64,000 bases of DNA from Alphaproteobacteria bacterium. Lineage in GTDB: Bacteria; Pseudomonadota; Alphaproteobacteria; UBA6615. The stretch is from assembly GCA_022449545.1 (NCBI GenBank), contig JAKUPN010000007.1:1-64000 (forward strand), given 5' to 3'. Shown here piece after piece: positions 34,407-43,626 of the stretch. The translations under genes and the position numbers were made by a program. Positions within the stretch are counted from its first letter, which is position 1. Each line of letters begins with the position of its first letter. The notes beneath the pieces are model-generated. The model saw only the letters and a list, made by a program, of their open reading frames with translations. It was not told the DNA's origin and did not search any database.

Positions 34407-35423
34407 ATGGAAAATAATAATATACCTATAAGCCCTATAGCAGTAGCTCCAATGATGAATTGGACTGATCGCCATGAAAGATATTTTTTACGGCAAATAA
34501 GTCGAAATGTGAAACTATACTCTGAGATGATTACTTGTGGGGCTATCTTGCGCGGTGATAAAGACCGTTTGCTTTCTTTTAGTCCTGGTGAGAATCCGCT
34601 CGCTCTACAAATTGGAGGTATAGATAAATCAGAATTATCAGAATGTGCTCGAATTGGCGAAGACTATGGATACGATGAAATTAATCTAAACGTTGGTTGT
34701 CCCTCTGATAGAGTGCAGTCAGGTAATTTTGGTGCTTGTCTTATGGCAACGCCAGATTTGGTTGCGAACGCCGTTAATGCGATGGCTTCAGCGGTTAATA
34801 TCCCGGTTACGGTAAAGCATCGTATTGCCATTAATGATCAAGAAGAGTGGGATTCTTTATTTAGGTTTGTGGAAGTTGTTTCTACAGCAGGTTGTAGACA
34901 TTTTATTGTGCATGCTAGAAAAGCTTTGTTAGATGGTTTGAGTGCCAAAGAGAATAGGGAGGTGCCCCCACTTCGGTACGAATTGGTCTATCGGCTTAAA
35001 GAGGAATTCCCTAATTTGTCAGTAACAATAAATGGCGGAATTACAAACCTTGATTCTGCTGAAGAACATTTATGTTATGTTGATGGAGTTATGCTTGGTC
35101 GAGCAGTATATAGTGAACCTTATCTGCTTTCTGAAGTAGACAACCGATTCTTTGGTGAGGATAGAAAAAATATTTCTCGACATGAAATCTTAGAGAGTTT
35201 TCTCCCATATGTTGAAAAGTCTGTTGGAGAAGGAGTGCCGTTAAAATCAATTGGTCGGCATCTTTTCGGGTTGTTTAATGGCCAACCTGGAGCGCGTTCT
35301 TGGAGGCGACTACTTTCCGAACAATTACCAAAATTTAATGAAAATCCAACTGAGGCTTTAAAACTTTTAAGGTCAGCTGCTAATATGGTTCATTGTTCCA
35401 ACAAATTCGACGTTGCTGCTTAG
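34407..35423 (+). CDS. dusA: tRNA-dihydrouridine(20/20a) synthase
   Basis: The 338-residue flavoenzyme reduces uridine to dihydrouridine in tRNA. Motifs are AVAPMMNWTDRH, LQIGG, NLNVGCPSDRVQSGNFGACLM with the catalytic cysteine, VKHRIAIND, FIVHARKALLDGLS and NGGITNLD. The DusA-type SPKENR-like segment reads LSAKENREVPPL here. Its length is normal. The start has little ribosome binding site. No neighbour suggests an operon. Confidence 0.94.
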   Translation: MENNNIPISPIAVAPMMNWTDRHERYFLRQISRNVKLYSEMITCGAILRGDKDRLLSFSPGENPLALQIGGIDKSELSECARIGEDYGYDEINLNVGCPSDRVQSGNFGACLMATPDLVANAVNAMASAVNIPVTVKHRIAINDQEEWDSLFRFVEVVSTAGCRHFIVHARKALLDGLSAKENREVPPLRYELVYRLKEEFPNLSVTINGGITNLDSAEEHLCYVDGVMLGRAVYSEPYLLSEVDNRFFGEDRKNISRHEILESFLPYVEKSVGEGVPLKSIGRHLFGLFNGQPGARSWRRLLSEQLPKFNENPTEALKLLRSAANMVHCSNKFDVAA

Positions 35424-35461
35424 TAGAGCTTCTTAGGCATAGAGTTCGATAATCAATATAA

Positions 35462-36358
35462 CTATGATATAGAAAATTGTTTTTTTATTGCCTCACGCAG
35501 ATTTCCTTTGCACGAGTTTAATAAATATCTAGCCTTGTCTGCTGAGAGCCCCTTAGCTATAAGCACGGCAAGTTTAGGATTTTTTTTAGCTTCAATGAGT
35601 GATTGTCGGGCTTTATTCTGATCTACTAAGCTAATCTCTGAGATCATTCTGATGGCTCTTTCCTCTAGTTTTTTGTTGGTTGGGTTAACATCCACCATGT
35701 AAGCACCATAGGTGCGATTTAAACGTATCATGGTCAGTGTCGATAAAGAGTTTAATACTATTTTTTGTATAGTACCTGCGCTCAATCGAGTTGAACCAGC
35801 TATAGGCTCGGGGCCAGTTTCTATGGCAATAGGGTATTCGGCAGCATCAAAAAGGGGAGAAGGTTTGTTGTTTACTATTGAGATTGTTAAAGCCCCTAAA
35901 CTTCTTGCTGTATCGCAAGCTGCCAATGTAAAGGGGGTGATTCCACTAGCGGATATGGCTATTAGCGCATCTCTTTCATTAATTTCTAGTTTTTTAACTT
36001 GTTGAACAGCCTCCTCTCCTCTATCTTCAGCACCTTCTATGGACGTTGTTAAGGCTTCAATTCCTCCAGCTAAAATAAAAGTACTTCTTTCTTTTTCCCA
36101 TCCAAACGTGGGGAATAGCTCAGCACTATCTAACACTCCCAGCCGACCTGAGGTTCCAGCTCCAACATATACTAGCCGCCCAGTTGATGTTGTTTTTAAG
36201 CGATTGGCTAACGCAGCTGCAGCTGACGAAATATTATGCTTGAAATCAAGTAGTAAATTGAACTTATCTATTTGATCATTAATTAATATTTTAATGATTT
36301 CATCATTGGATAATGTATCTAAATTTTCATAACGTTTATCAATTTGTTCTGTATTCAT
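35462..36358 (-). CDS. murQ: N-acetylmuramic acid 6-phosphate etherase
   Basis: The 298-residue SIS-domain enzyme cleaves the lactyl ether of MurNAc-6-phosphate to GlcNAc-6-phosphate and D-lactate. It has YENLDTLSNDEI at the N-terminus, VYVGAGTSGRLGVLDSAELFPTFG (sugar-phosphate site and catalytic glutamate), GGIEALTTSIEGAEDRGE, SASGITPF and ETGPEPIAGSTRLSAGT. The adjacent divergent kinase, NagA and NamZ genes give a complete salvage route. Start and spacing suggest a divergent promoter with the kinase. Confidence 0.95.
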   Translation of the reverse strand: MNTEQIDKRYENLDTLSNDEIIKILINDQIDKFNLLLDFKHNISSAAAALANRLKTTSTGRLVYVGAGTSGRLGVLDSAELFPTFGWEKERSTFILAGGIEALTTSIEGAEDRGEEAVQQVKKLEINERDALIAISASGITPFTLAACDTARSLGALTISIVNNKPSPLFDAAEYPIAIETGPEPIAGSTRLSAGTIQKIVLNSLSTLTMIRLNRTYGAYMVDVNPTNKKLEERAIRMISEISLVDQNKARQSLIEAKKNPKLAVLIAKGLSADKARYLLNSCKGNLREAIKKQFSIS

Positions 36359-36478
36359 AAGCTTCTTTGTCCAGAGATTTTCTTTACTTTAATTAAGGTA
36401 TTTTCATAACATATTAGCGAATCGAAAAGATTATTGATTTTAAAGCTTATGGAATATTATTTAGTCGGATGGAGATTA

Positions 36479-37381
36479 ATGGCCAATCTTTTTTATTGCT
36501 GCATTGATGGAGGTGGAAGTAAAACACAAATAGCCTTATTTGATGGTCATGGTAGACGACTAGGAACAACTATAACTGGGCCCACCAGTCTCAGTATTAA
36601 TCACATAAAACCATGGGATATAATTTATAAATCACTAAAAGATCTCTATGCGACTTTAGGCATAGAATTAAATCAATTTTCATCTACTGATTTAGTTATT
36701 GGAGTTGCAGGAGCAAATAACGAAAGATTACGTAATCAATTTTATCGAGAATCACCGTTTGACATTAGATCCATAAAAATTGTTACGGATGCATATATAG
36801 CAGCTCTAGGGGCACATGGTGGTTCAGCTGGATCAATAATTATCGTTGGCACAGGCACAATTGGATACACAATTGATAAAACTGGTCAAAAAAGTATGTA
36901 TGGAGGCTGGGGATTTCCAGTCGGGGATCAAGGTGGGGGAGCTTGGATTGGAATGAGAGCATTATCTTTTTCACTTAAGGCACATGAAGGACATTTAGGG
37001 AATTTGGATTCTGAATTATACCGACAGCTGATTAAAAAGTGTGGGTACAGCAGAAATGGTATTTTGGAATGGTTAAATGACGCTGGCCCAACAGAATTTG
37101 CTTCATTAGCACCTATCGTAATAGATTGCGCAAATAAAGGTGATGATTTTGCTATAAACCTATTAATAGAAGCAGGTTTCGAAATTGAAGCTCTTGCCTC
37201 AGTTATGCAGGAAGCTAACAAAATGCCACTTTCTTTGGTAGGAGGGCTGGCAGAGCCTTTGACACCTTACCTACCACAGTCTCTAAGAACTAGAATCAAG
37301 AAACCTGTTGGAGATCCTATTGATGGTGCACTTTTTATAGCGCAAGGTAAGGCTCCTCATGAAACATCAGATTGGAACTAG
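36479..37381 (+). CDS. BadF/BadG/BcrA/BcrD-type amino-sugar kinase (MurK/NagK-like)
   Basis: The 300-residue kinase has the ASKHA-fold phosphate-1 motif IDGGGSKTQIALFD, VTDAYIAALGAHGG, a TGTIGY motif, GWGFPVGDQGGGAWIGMRAL and LVGGLAEPL near the C-terminus. This is the layout of N-acetylglucosamine/N-acetylmuramic acid kinases such as MurK. Its place between murQ and nagA indicates it phosphorylates GlcNAc or MurNAc. The ATG at 36479 has GGAG immediately upstream and is favoured over earlier in-frame starts. It overlaps nagA by about ten bases. Confidence 0.85.
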   Translation: MANLFYCCIDGGGSKTQIALFDGHGRRLGTTITGPTSLSINHIKPWDIIYKSLKDLYATLGIELNQFSSTDLVIGVAGANNERLRNQFYRESPFDIRSIKIVTDAYIAALGAHGGSAGSIIIVGTGTIGYTIDKTGQKSMYGGWGFPVGDQGGGAWIGMRALSFSLKAHEGHLGNLDSELYRQLIKKCGYSRNGILEWLNDAGPTEFASLAPIVIDCANKGDDFAINLLIEAGFEIEALASVMQEANKMPLSLVGGLAEPLTPYLPQSLRTRIKKPVGDPIDGALFIAQGKAPHETSDWN

Positions 37382-38499
37382 ATTTGACTTTACTAAACTT
37401 TAAAGGACAGATACTGACTCCTGATGGTTGGGTGGATGGTACTATCCAGTTTGATAGAAAGATAAGCTCTATTTCGGATTCAGGGCAGGTAAACTCAGGG
37501 TTAATTATATTACCGGGTTTCGTTGATTTACATGTTCCTGGAGGAGGAGGTGGTGACGTAATGCGGGGAGAGGATGATATCCGATTATGTGCATCTTTAC
37601 ATGCAAGCCATGGAACAACATCCTTTCTAGCTACTACTATAACCGCGCCGTCAAAAGAAATAATTTTAGCTGCAAAAGCTATAGATATTGTCGCGTCAGA
37701 TCGGCGTAAAAATGAAGCTCGTATACTTGGTGTTCATATGGAAGGTCCATACTTGAATTCGGATATGTTGGGAGCACAACCTCCATTCTCTCAGGCGCCA
37801 GACCTAAAGTTAATAGAAGATGTGCTGAGATGTGCCGATGTTAAATTAGTAACTCTTGCCCCTGAATGTGATCCAGGACATATATTAATAAAGGAACTTG
37901 TCTCTAAGGGTATTCTCGTTCAAGTGGGTCACAGTAATGCGAATTATGAAGAAATAAAATCGGCCATTGAGGATGGAGTTGGTGGTTTTACCCATTTATA
38001 TAATGCAATGAGAGGTCTACATCATCGAGAACCGGGAGTAGTGGGTGCAGCCTTCGCCCATGGAACCTCAGCAGCACTAATTCCTGACTTAATTCATGTA
38101 AGTGAGGGTGCAATTCATGCTGCATTAAGGTCGTTACCAGATCTCTATTTTGTTACTGATGCAACTTCAGCTGCAGGAATGCCTGATGGAGATTATACGC
38201 TTGGGAGAAATAAAGTTACAAAGAGAGGTGATGGAGTTTTTTTGGAAAACCAAACCCTCGCTGGGAGTGCGTTAACGATGGATCAGGCTTTTAGAAATCT
38301 TTTGTCTATTGGATTGGATATTAGAGAGGCATCGCGACGTTTATCTACAATTCCAGCTGATCTAATAGGTGCCAATGATAGAGGCAGATTGAAAAGGGGA
38401 GCTTCAGCCGATTTTGTTATTTTAAATAAGAATCTGGATGTTGTTGAAGTGATAATTGAAGGTTCTAGAGTTTTTAACGGCCAAACTTCCAACTATTAA
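37372..38499 (+). CDS. nagA: N-acetylglucosamine-6-phosphate deacetylase
   Basis: The 375-residue amidohydrolase removes the acetyl group from GlcNAc-6-phosphate. Metal-ligand regions are visible: LPGFVDLHVPGGGG, HMEGPYLN (Glu), QVGHSNANY (His), GFTHLYNAMRGLHHREPG (His) and the catalytic Asp in YFVTDATSAAGMPDG. The start is a TTG overlapping the kinase stop; another TTG lies four codons downstream and cannot be excluded. Its 3' end overlaps the convergent namZ-like gene by 26 bp. NagB, the next step, is not in the window. Confidence 0.93.
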   Translation: MELDLTLLNFKGQILTPDGWVDGTIQFDRKISSISDSGQVNSGLIILPGFVDLHVPGGGGGDVMRGEDDIRLCASLHASHGTTSFLATTITAPSKEIILAAKAIDIVASDRRKNEARILGVHMEGPYLNSDMLGAQPPFSQAPDLKLIEDVLRCADVKLVTLAPECDPGHILIKELVSKGILVQVGHSNANYEEIKSAIEDGVGGFTHLYNAMRGLHHREPGVVGAAFAHGTSAALIPDLIHVSEGAIHAALRSLPDLYFVTDATSAAGMPDGDYTLGRNKVTKRGDGVFLENQTLAGSALTMDQAFRNLLSIGLDIREASRRLSTIPADLIGANDRGRLKRGASADFVILNKNLDVVEVIIEGSRVFNGQTSNY

Positions 38500-39631
38500 G
38501 AATATCTTCGGGAGAAATACCTTTGTCTAACATTTCTCTCAGGCTTCTATTACCAATCAAACAATCTATTTTATAATTGGTCATAGATTTCCCAATATAG
38601 TTATCTGATCTAAGGTGACTGGTCTTATCTTTATTATGCAACCACTTAAATTCTCTATGAGAGTTTTTTAACCATGATAAAAGCTTTATGCCTAATACAA
38701 AGCTGTCGCAATTATTCCTTATTTTTTTAAGTTGAACTGCTGGTAACGTCTTGTCTTTATATTGCCCCATTTTTGGACATATAGTTAATGCACTAGCAAT
38801 TATGCCAGTAGACCACCCATTAATAACTGATTCTGTTTCGTGGGCTCTAAGCCAAGGTGCTCCAACAGCTGAAAAAGATAGGGGTGTTCCTCTTCCTTCA
38901 CTAAGATTGGTCCCCTCAAAAAGCACTAAGCCTGGATATAATTGTACCGATGCCGCTGATATGAACGAGGGTGAAGGAGCTATCCAAGGTAGTATGGTTT
39001 GATTTATATTTTGGTCGGCGGGTATAATTTTTAATTTTTTAAAATTTGGATGTTTTTCTAATGAAGTTTTTACCAAGGCTCCTAGTGTTTTTCCATGTAC
39101 GAAAGGTACATCAAAGTAACTTATAAATGAGCGCAATAAGGGATCTAAAGGAGGCCCATTTGTCTTCGTGCCTAGAGGATTTTCTCTGTCGCAAATCACT
39201 ACGTCTTTCCCTTCCTCCAAAGCGGCTTCAGCAGATATAGCGGCCGTGACTGCATATGTGTAACATCGAACACCGACGTCTTTAAGATCTATAACCAATA
39301 CGTCTAATTCTGAAAGTTGATCTGGGGTAGGTTTTTTTGAGTTTCCGTAAAGACTGTATATCGGAATATCCCCAAAGTGATCATCTACTTTTTCTCCAGG
39401 TTCTAGATTAGCATGAAATCCATGTTCAGGAGCAAACAACAGATTAAGTCCCTTTTTTGATGGGCTTTTTAAGGCTTTAGGAAGTGCCTTAAAAACAGGC
39501 TCGCCCTTATTAGTCAAGGAAGCTGTATTTGTTAACAATCCAATACGCAGAGTTCTAAGGTAGCGAATTAGGCCTTTATTAGCTAATAGCCTGTCAATGC
39601 CAGAAGAGTACGATTTTGGGAAATTATTCAA
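38474..39631 (-). CDS. namZ: DUF1343 (NamZ-like) exo-beta-N-acetylmuramidase
   Basis: The 385-residue protein is a DUF1343 member, the family of NamZ (GH171), which releases MurNAc from the non-reducing end of peptidoglycan fragments. Motifs are GIDRLLA, RIGLLTNTASLTNKGE, LLFAPEHGFHANLEPG, VLVIDLKDVGVRCYTY, VICDRENPLG and LFEGTNLSEGRGTPLSFSAVGAPWL. I see no signal peptide, so it may act on imported fragments, unlike the secreted Bacillus enzyme. With MurQ, kinase and NagA, it makes a muropeptide salvage module. Confidence 0.88.
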   Translation of the reverse strand: MNNFPKSYSSGIDRLLANKGLIRYLRTLRIGLLTNTASLTNKGEPVFKALPKALKSPSKKGLNLLFAPEHGFHANLEPGEKVDDHFGDIPIYSLYGNSKKPTPDQLSELDVLVIDLKDVGVRCYTYAVTAAISAEAALEEGKDVVICDRENPLGTKTNGPPLDPLLRSFISYFDVPFVHGKTLGALVKTSLEKHPNFKKLKIIPADQNINQTILPWIAPSPSFISAASVQLYPGLVLFEGTNLSEGRGTPLSFSAVGAPWLRAHETESVINGWSTGIIASALTICPKMGQYKDKTLPAVQLKKIRNNCDSFVLGIKLLSWLKNSHREFKWLHNKDKTSHLRSDNYIGKSMTNYKIDCLIGNRSLREMLDKGISPEDILNSWKFGR

Positions 39632-39648
39632 TTGATGTATTTTTAAGT

Positions 39649-39990
39649 TTAGCCAATTCTAATTAATTGAGGCCGACGCTCAATAGTGCTTACCAAATTT
39701 GTAAGACTAGTGTCTTGATGTAAATGTATCGGCCCTCTCTTTAAATCATACCTATTTCTTTTCCCAATTTTTACAGGCAATTTTTCTATTGAGTATAAGG
39801 GGTGTTCTGCCGTATGACGAAAAACAGAAAATACCGCTCTATCTCTTCCATGCTCAATCGCATAATCTCTCCATTCGCCAGCTGCCACTCTTCTGCTATA
39901 TTCGTTCAGTAAAACTCTTAGTTCTCCACGATCAAACGATACACGCCTAGCAGATTTACCTCGATTTTTAATTCCGTAATTCGAACCCAT
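39649..39990 (-). CDS. DUF2794 family protein
   Basis: A 113-residue protein of a family restricted, as I recall, to Alphaproteobacteria. The diagnostic block is RRVSFDRGELRVLLNEYSRRVAAGEWRDYAIEHGRDRAVFSVFRHTAEHPLYSIEKLP; only its ends need be compared, and the whole is visible at residues 16-75. Function is unknown. The start is ambiguous between ATG 39990 and GTG 39996, and I prefer the ATG. It is next to the namZ-like gene, 17 bp away, on the same strand. Confidence 0.9.
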   Translation of the reverse strand: MGSNYGIKNRGKSARRVSFDRGELRVLLNEYSRRVAAGEWRDYAIEHGRDRAVFSVFRHTAEHPLYSIEKLPVKIGKRNRYDLKRGPIHLHQDTSLTNLVSTIERRPQLIRIG

Positions 39991-40247
39991 TAGCACCGCA
40001 CCTAGAGAAAAACTATTATAATATGCATGTAACGTTAAATTTTTCCCTATTTTTTCCTATGTGTCTAGAGCGTAAGACTGTTAATTTGATGATCAACTGA
40101 TATTTTTGTGGTCATAAGTGCGACTAGATCAATTTGGACTAATGATTTAAGAATTTAATATAATAAAGATTTTTAAATTAAACTGTTAGATAATATAAAC
40201 ACGAAGTTATATTTTAGATTAATTTTGATAATAAAAGAGGACACCAC

Positions 40248-40895
40248 GTGTCAGATGATCTGTTTCGAGAAGTAGACGAAGAAGTCCGTCAGGATAATTA
40301 CCGTCATCTTTGGAAAAAATATGGCGTTTATTTTGTTTCTGTATTTGTCATAGTTATGTTGATTACAGTTGGAATTGTCTTGTGGCGTGACATGCAAAGA
40401 AGTGCTCTTGAGTCTAATGGAGAAGAATTACTAGCAGCAATAGCTATAGGAGAAGTGAACGAAAAAGAAGCTATAGAAAAATTTACATTATTAGGTAATG
40501 AATCTAAAGAAGGTTATCGTTTGCTTGCGAAACTTAGAGAAGGTTCTTTGCTCTCTAAAATTGGTGAAAAAGCTAAGTCAATTGAAGTTTTTGATAGTAT
40601 CACCCGAGATATGGAACAAGATGAGATCTATAGAGATCTTGCTGCAATACTAGCGGTAAGCCATGGCATCACTTCTATGGATCAAAAAGAATTAAAAGAT
40701 CGGCTTACGCCGCTCCTAGCTATTGATAACCCGTGGCATTATACGGCTAAGGAATTAATGGCAATTTCCTTAATGATATCAGGAGATACAGCTAGATCAA
40801 TAAAGTCTTTTAAATCTCTATCCGATGATACAGACGCACCAGAGGGAATACGAGCTCGTTCCGCAGAAATGATAAATATACTTATCAACAAATGA
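40248..40895 (+). CDS. Single-pass membrane TPR protein (YfgM-like)
   Basis: The 215-residue protein has a short cytosolic N-terminus (DDLFREVDEEVRQDNYRHLWKKYG), one transmembrane helix (about residues 27-48) and a periplasmic helical domain. This is the layout of YfgM, the ancillary SecYEG subunit, and its place before the bamB-der pair matches the yfgM-bamB-der order of many proteobacteria. It probably links periplasmic chaperones to the translocon. The start is GTG with AGAGGAC upstream. The gap to the next gene is 22 bp, so they are cotranscribed. Confidence 0.85.
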   Translation: MSDDLFREVDEEVRQDNYRHLWKKYGVYFVSVFVIVMLITVGIVLWRDMQRSALESNGEELLAAIAIGEVNEKEAIEKFTLLGNESKEGYRLLAKLREGSLLSKIGEKAKSIEVFDSITRDMEQDEIYRDLAAILAVSHGITSMDQKELKDRLTPLLAIDNPWHYTAKELMAISLMISGDTARSIKSFKSLSDDTDAPEGIRARSAEMINILINK

Positions 40896-40917
40896 TCTTA
40901 ACAATGTTGGAAAAACC

Positions 40918-42252
40918 ATGAGCCGGAGAATTTTTAGTGTCTGGATATTTTTTATTCTAGCCTTAGTTTCTAGTGGTTGTAGCCAAGTCAATGATATTTT
41001 GGGCAGGAAAGGAGAAACCGCGCTTAAAGGAGTTCGTATTCCAATCCTGCTAGGTAACGAAGTCGCAGAAGTAGATAAAGAAATTTCAGATGTTAATATT
41101 GTTCTTTCTCAGCCTATAGTAAATCAATCTTGGCCTCAGCAAGGTGGCCTAGCACACCATAGTATGGGGCATTTAGCCGTGGGGGATAATTTGAATTTGT
41201 TATGGTCTGTTAATGCAGGGAACAGTCATAAGGCAGATAAACCCATTTTATCTGGCCCTGTGGTATCTGAAGGAAAAGTTTATACGCTAGATGCCAACTC
41301 TCTTGTTTCAGCTTACAACTCGAAAACCGGAAGCTTAATATGGAAAACGTTTATTTCTCCTAAAGAAGAGATTGATGGAAGTTGGGGAGGGGGGTTGGCT
41401 ATAGATAATAACCTGATTATAGCAGCTGGAGGATTTGCTGAAGTAGTTGCGTTAAATTCTACAAATGGAAAGGAAATATGGAGAACAAAAGTTTCCGGAC
41501 CAGTAAGGGCAGCCCCATCGGTTTTGAATGGAAGGGTGTTTGTTGTTACTAAAGATAATCAATTATATGCAATTCCTTCAAAAAATCGGGAAACTTTATG
41601 GACTCATTCTGGTTTTGAGGAATTTGTTGGATTGATGGGAAGTGCCACTCCTGCCGCTAAACATGACATTGTTGTAGTCCCATATTCATCGGGGGAACTT
41701 TATGCATTGCGTGTTGAAAACGGACAAAAGGTATGGGGTGAGAACTTAGCTGCTATTCGACGTGTGGATGCGGTCTCTGCGCTTGCTGATATTCGAGGAA
41801 GGCCAGTGATAAATCGTGGGAAAGTATATGCCATAAGTCATTCGGGACGTATGATGTCTATCGATTTGTATACGGGTAGGCGTATATGGGAGGTACCTCT
41901 AGGTGGTGTTAACCAACCTTGGATCAGTGGAGAATTCTTGTTTGTGCTCACTAATCAAGCAAAAGTTGCAGCTGTCAAGGTTAACGATGGGAGGATAAGA
42001 TGGCTTACTCCCTTAGATCTTTATTCTGATCCAAAGGATCGGGAAGGTAGGATCAGTTGGTCTGGCCCTATTTTGGCTGGTGGTAAATTAATCCTTTCAG
42101 GAAGCCATGGGTTAGTTTTATCTTTATCTCCTTACACAGGTAAGATCTTAAAAAAAGAGAAAATGAAAAGTCCTGCTTCTTTATCACCGGCTATTGCCAA
42201 TAGAACTCTGTTCTATTTAACCGATAAATCACAGCTGATAGCTTACCGTTAA
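40918..42252 (+). CDS. bamB: Outer-membrane protein assembly factor BamB-like lipoprotein
   Basis: The 444-residue protein begins with a lipoprotein signal peptide (residues 1-20, lipobox VSSG-Cys21) and folds as a PQQ-type beta-propeller with repeats such as VYTLDANSLVSAYNSKTGSLIWKT, VALNSTNGKEIWRTKVSGPVR and SIDLYTGRRIWEVPL. BamB supports BamA in inserting outer-membrane proteins. At 444 residues it is longer than the E. coli protein (~390). Der follows within 20 bp and the TPR protein precedes, an arrangement conserved in proteobacteria. Confidence 0.9.
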   Translation: MSRRIFSVWIFFILALVSSGCSQVNDILGRKGETALKGVRIPILLGNEVAEVDKEISDVNIVLSQPIVNQSWPQQGGLAHHSMGHLAVGDNLNLLWSVNAGNSHKADKPILSGPVVSEGKVYTLDANSLVSAYNSKTGSLIWKTFISPKEEIDGSWGGGLAIDNNLIIAAGGFAEVVALNSTNGKEIWRTKVSGPVRAAPSVLNGRVFVVTKDNQLYAIPSKNRETLWTHSGFEEFVGLMGSATPAAKHDIVVVPYSSGELYALRVENGQKVWGENLAAIRRVDAVSALADIRGRPVINRGKVYAISHSGRMMSIDLYTGRRIWEVPLGGVNQPWISGEFLFVLTNQAKVAAVKVNDGRIRWLTPLDLYSDPKDREGRISWSGPILAGGKLILSGSHGLVLSLSPYTGKILKKEKMKSPASLSPAIANRTLFYLTDKSQLIAYR

Positions 42253-42271
42253 TTTACTAAATGTGAGTCTT

Positions 42272-43621
42272 ATGTGGCCTACAATTGTCATAACAGGTCG
42301 TCCAAATGTTGGAAAATCAACTCTCTTTAATCGGCTAGTTGGTAGTCGCGATGCATTAGTTAACGATCAACCAGGTGTCACACGTGATCGAAGAGAAGGT
42401 GTGTTTAGCATAGGGGATCTTCGTTTTCGTTTAGTTGATACAGCGGGACTCGAGGATGTTTTTGATAATACCCTATCAGGCAGAATGCGTAATCAAACAG
42501 AAATTGCAATAAATGATGCGGATTTGGTTGTTTTAGTAATTGACGCGCGCACAGGAAATACACCTTTAGACAAGCATTTTGCTGGCTGGTTACATTCTAA
42601 ATCGGTTCCGGTTATTTTAGTTGCAAACAAATGTGAGGGCTCATTTATTAGATCAGGCGAACATTATGAAGGTTATAGTTTAGGTTTTGGTAACCCACTT
42701 CCAGTTTCAGCTGAGCACGGTCATGGTATACAAGATTTCTATGATACGGTAGTGAAGAGGTTTTCTTCAGAGAGTATATTAAAGTACAATGAGCTTGAAG
42801 AGCCTGTAAACTCTGAACATTTAAAGTTGGCAATAGTGGGTAGACCAAATGCTGGAAAATCAACACTTATTAATGCGCTGATTAAAGATGATCGATTATT
42901 AACCGGACCCGAAGCTGGGGTAACTCGAGATGCGATAACAATAGAATGGAATTATCAGGGTTATAATATAGCTCTGGTAGATACTGCAGGGTTACGACGT
43001 AAGTCAAGAATCAATGAGGTGCTAGAAAAACTTTCAGTGAAAGATGCATTAAAAGCTATACAATATGCTGAGGTGGTGGCCTTGGTTGTCGATGGCAACA
43101 ATCTAATGGAAAAACAAGATTTATCTATTGCTAGACACATAATTGAAGAAGGTAGAGCAATCGTTATAGTTATCAATAAGTGGGATTTGGTCAATAATAA
43201 GTCTGAGGCAGTCAATTTTCTCAATGATCGTTTGGGAACATCTCTCTCACAGGCTGCAGGAACAAATATAGTAAAATTATCAGCATTAACTGGCAGGGAT
43301 ATTGAAAAATTTATGCCTGCAGTATTGAAATCCTTTGAGGTATGGAATCAGAGAATTTCAACGGCACAACTCAATTTATGGCTTTCAGAAGCCATAGAGC
43401 GGAATCCTCCACCATTAGCGAATAATAAACGAAATATTCGTCTCCGTTATGTTACCCAGCCGAAGGCTCGTCCACCTACTTTTGTCATATTTGGAAATCG
43501 ACCAGAGGATTTGCCTAATAGTTATTTGCGTTATCTAGAAAATTCATTACGCCAAAAGTTTGAATTATTTGGTACGCCTATAAGATTAAATTTACGGAAA
43601 GGTCGAAATCCCTATAATTGA
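42272..43621 (+). CDS. der: Ribosome biogenesis GTPase Der (EngA)
   Basis: The 449-residue protein has two tandem GTPase domains: G1 motifs GRPNVGKSTL and GRPNAGKSTL, G3 motifs DTAGLED and DTAGLRR, G4 NKCEG and NKWD, and a C-terminal KH-like domain with RYVTQPKARPPTFVIFGNRP. Der acts in 50S subunit assembly. The first NKCEG replaces the usual NKxD with Glu, which is seen in some homologues. The start is uncertain between GTG 42263 and ATG 42272, and I use the ATG. Confidence 0.95.
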   Translation: MWPTIVITGRPNVGKSTLFNRLVGSRDALVNDQPGVTRDRREGVFSIGDLRFRLVDTAGLEDVFDNTLSGRMRNQTEIAINDADLVVLVIDARTGNTPLDKHFAGWLHSKSVPVILVANKCEGSFIRSGEHYEGYSLGFGNPLPVSAEHGHGIQDFYDTVVKRFSSESILKYNELEEPVNSEHLKLAIVGRPNAGKSTLINALIKDDRLLTGPEAGVTRDAITIEWNYQGYNIALVDTAGLRRKSRINEVLEKLSVKDALKAIQYAEVVALVVDGNNLMEKQDLSIARHIIEEGRAIVIVINKWDLVNNKSEAVNFLNDRLGTSLSQAAGTNIVKLSALTGRDIEKFMPAVLKSFEVWNQRISTAQLNLWLSEAIERNPPPLANNKRNIRLRYVTQPKARPPTFVIFGNRPEDLPNSYLRYLENSLRQKFELFGTPIRLNLRKGRNPYN

Positions 43622-43626
43622 TTACT

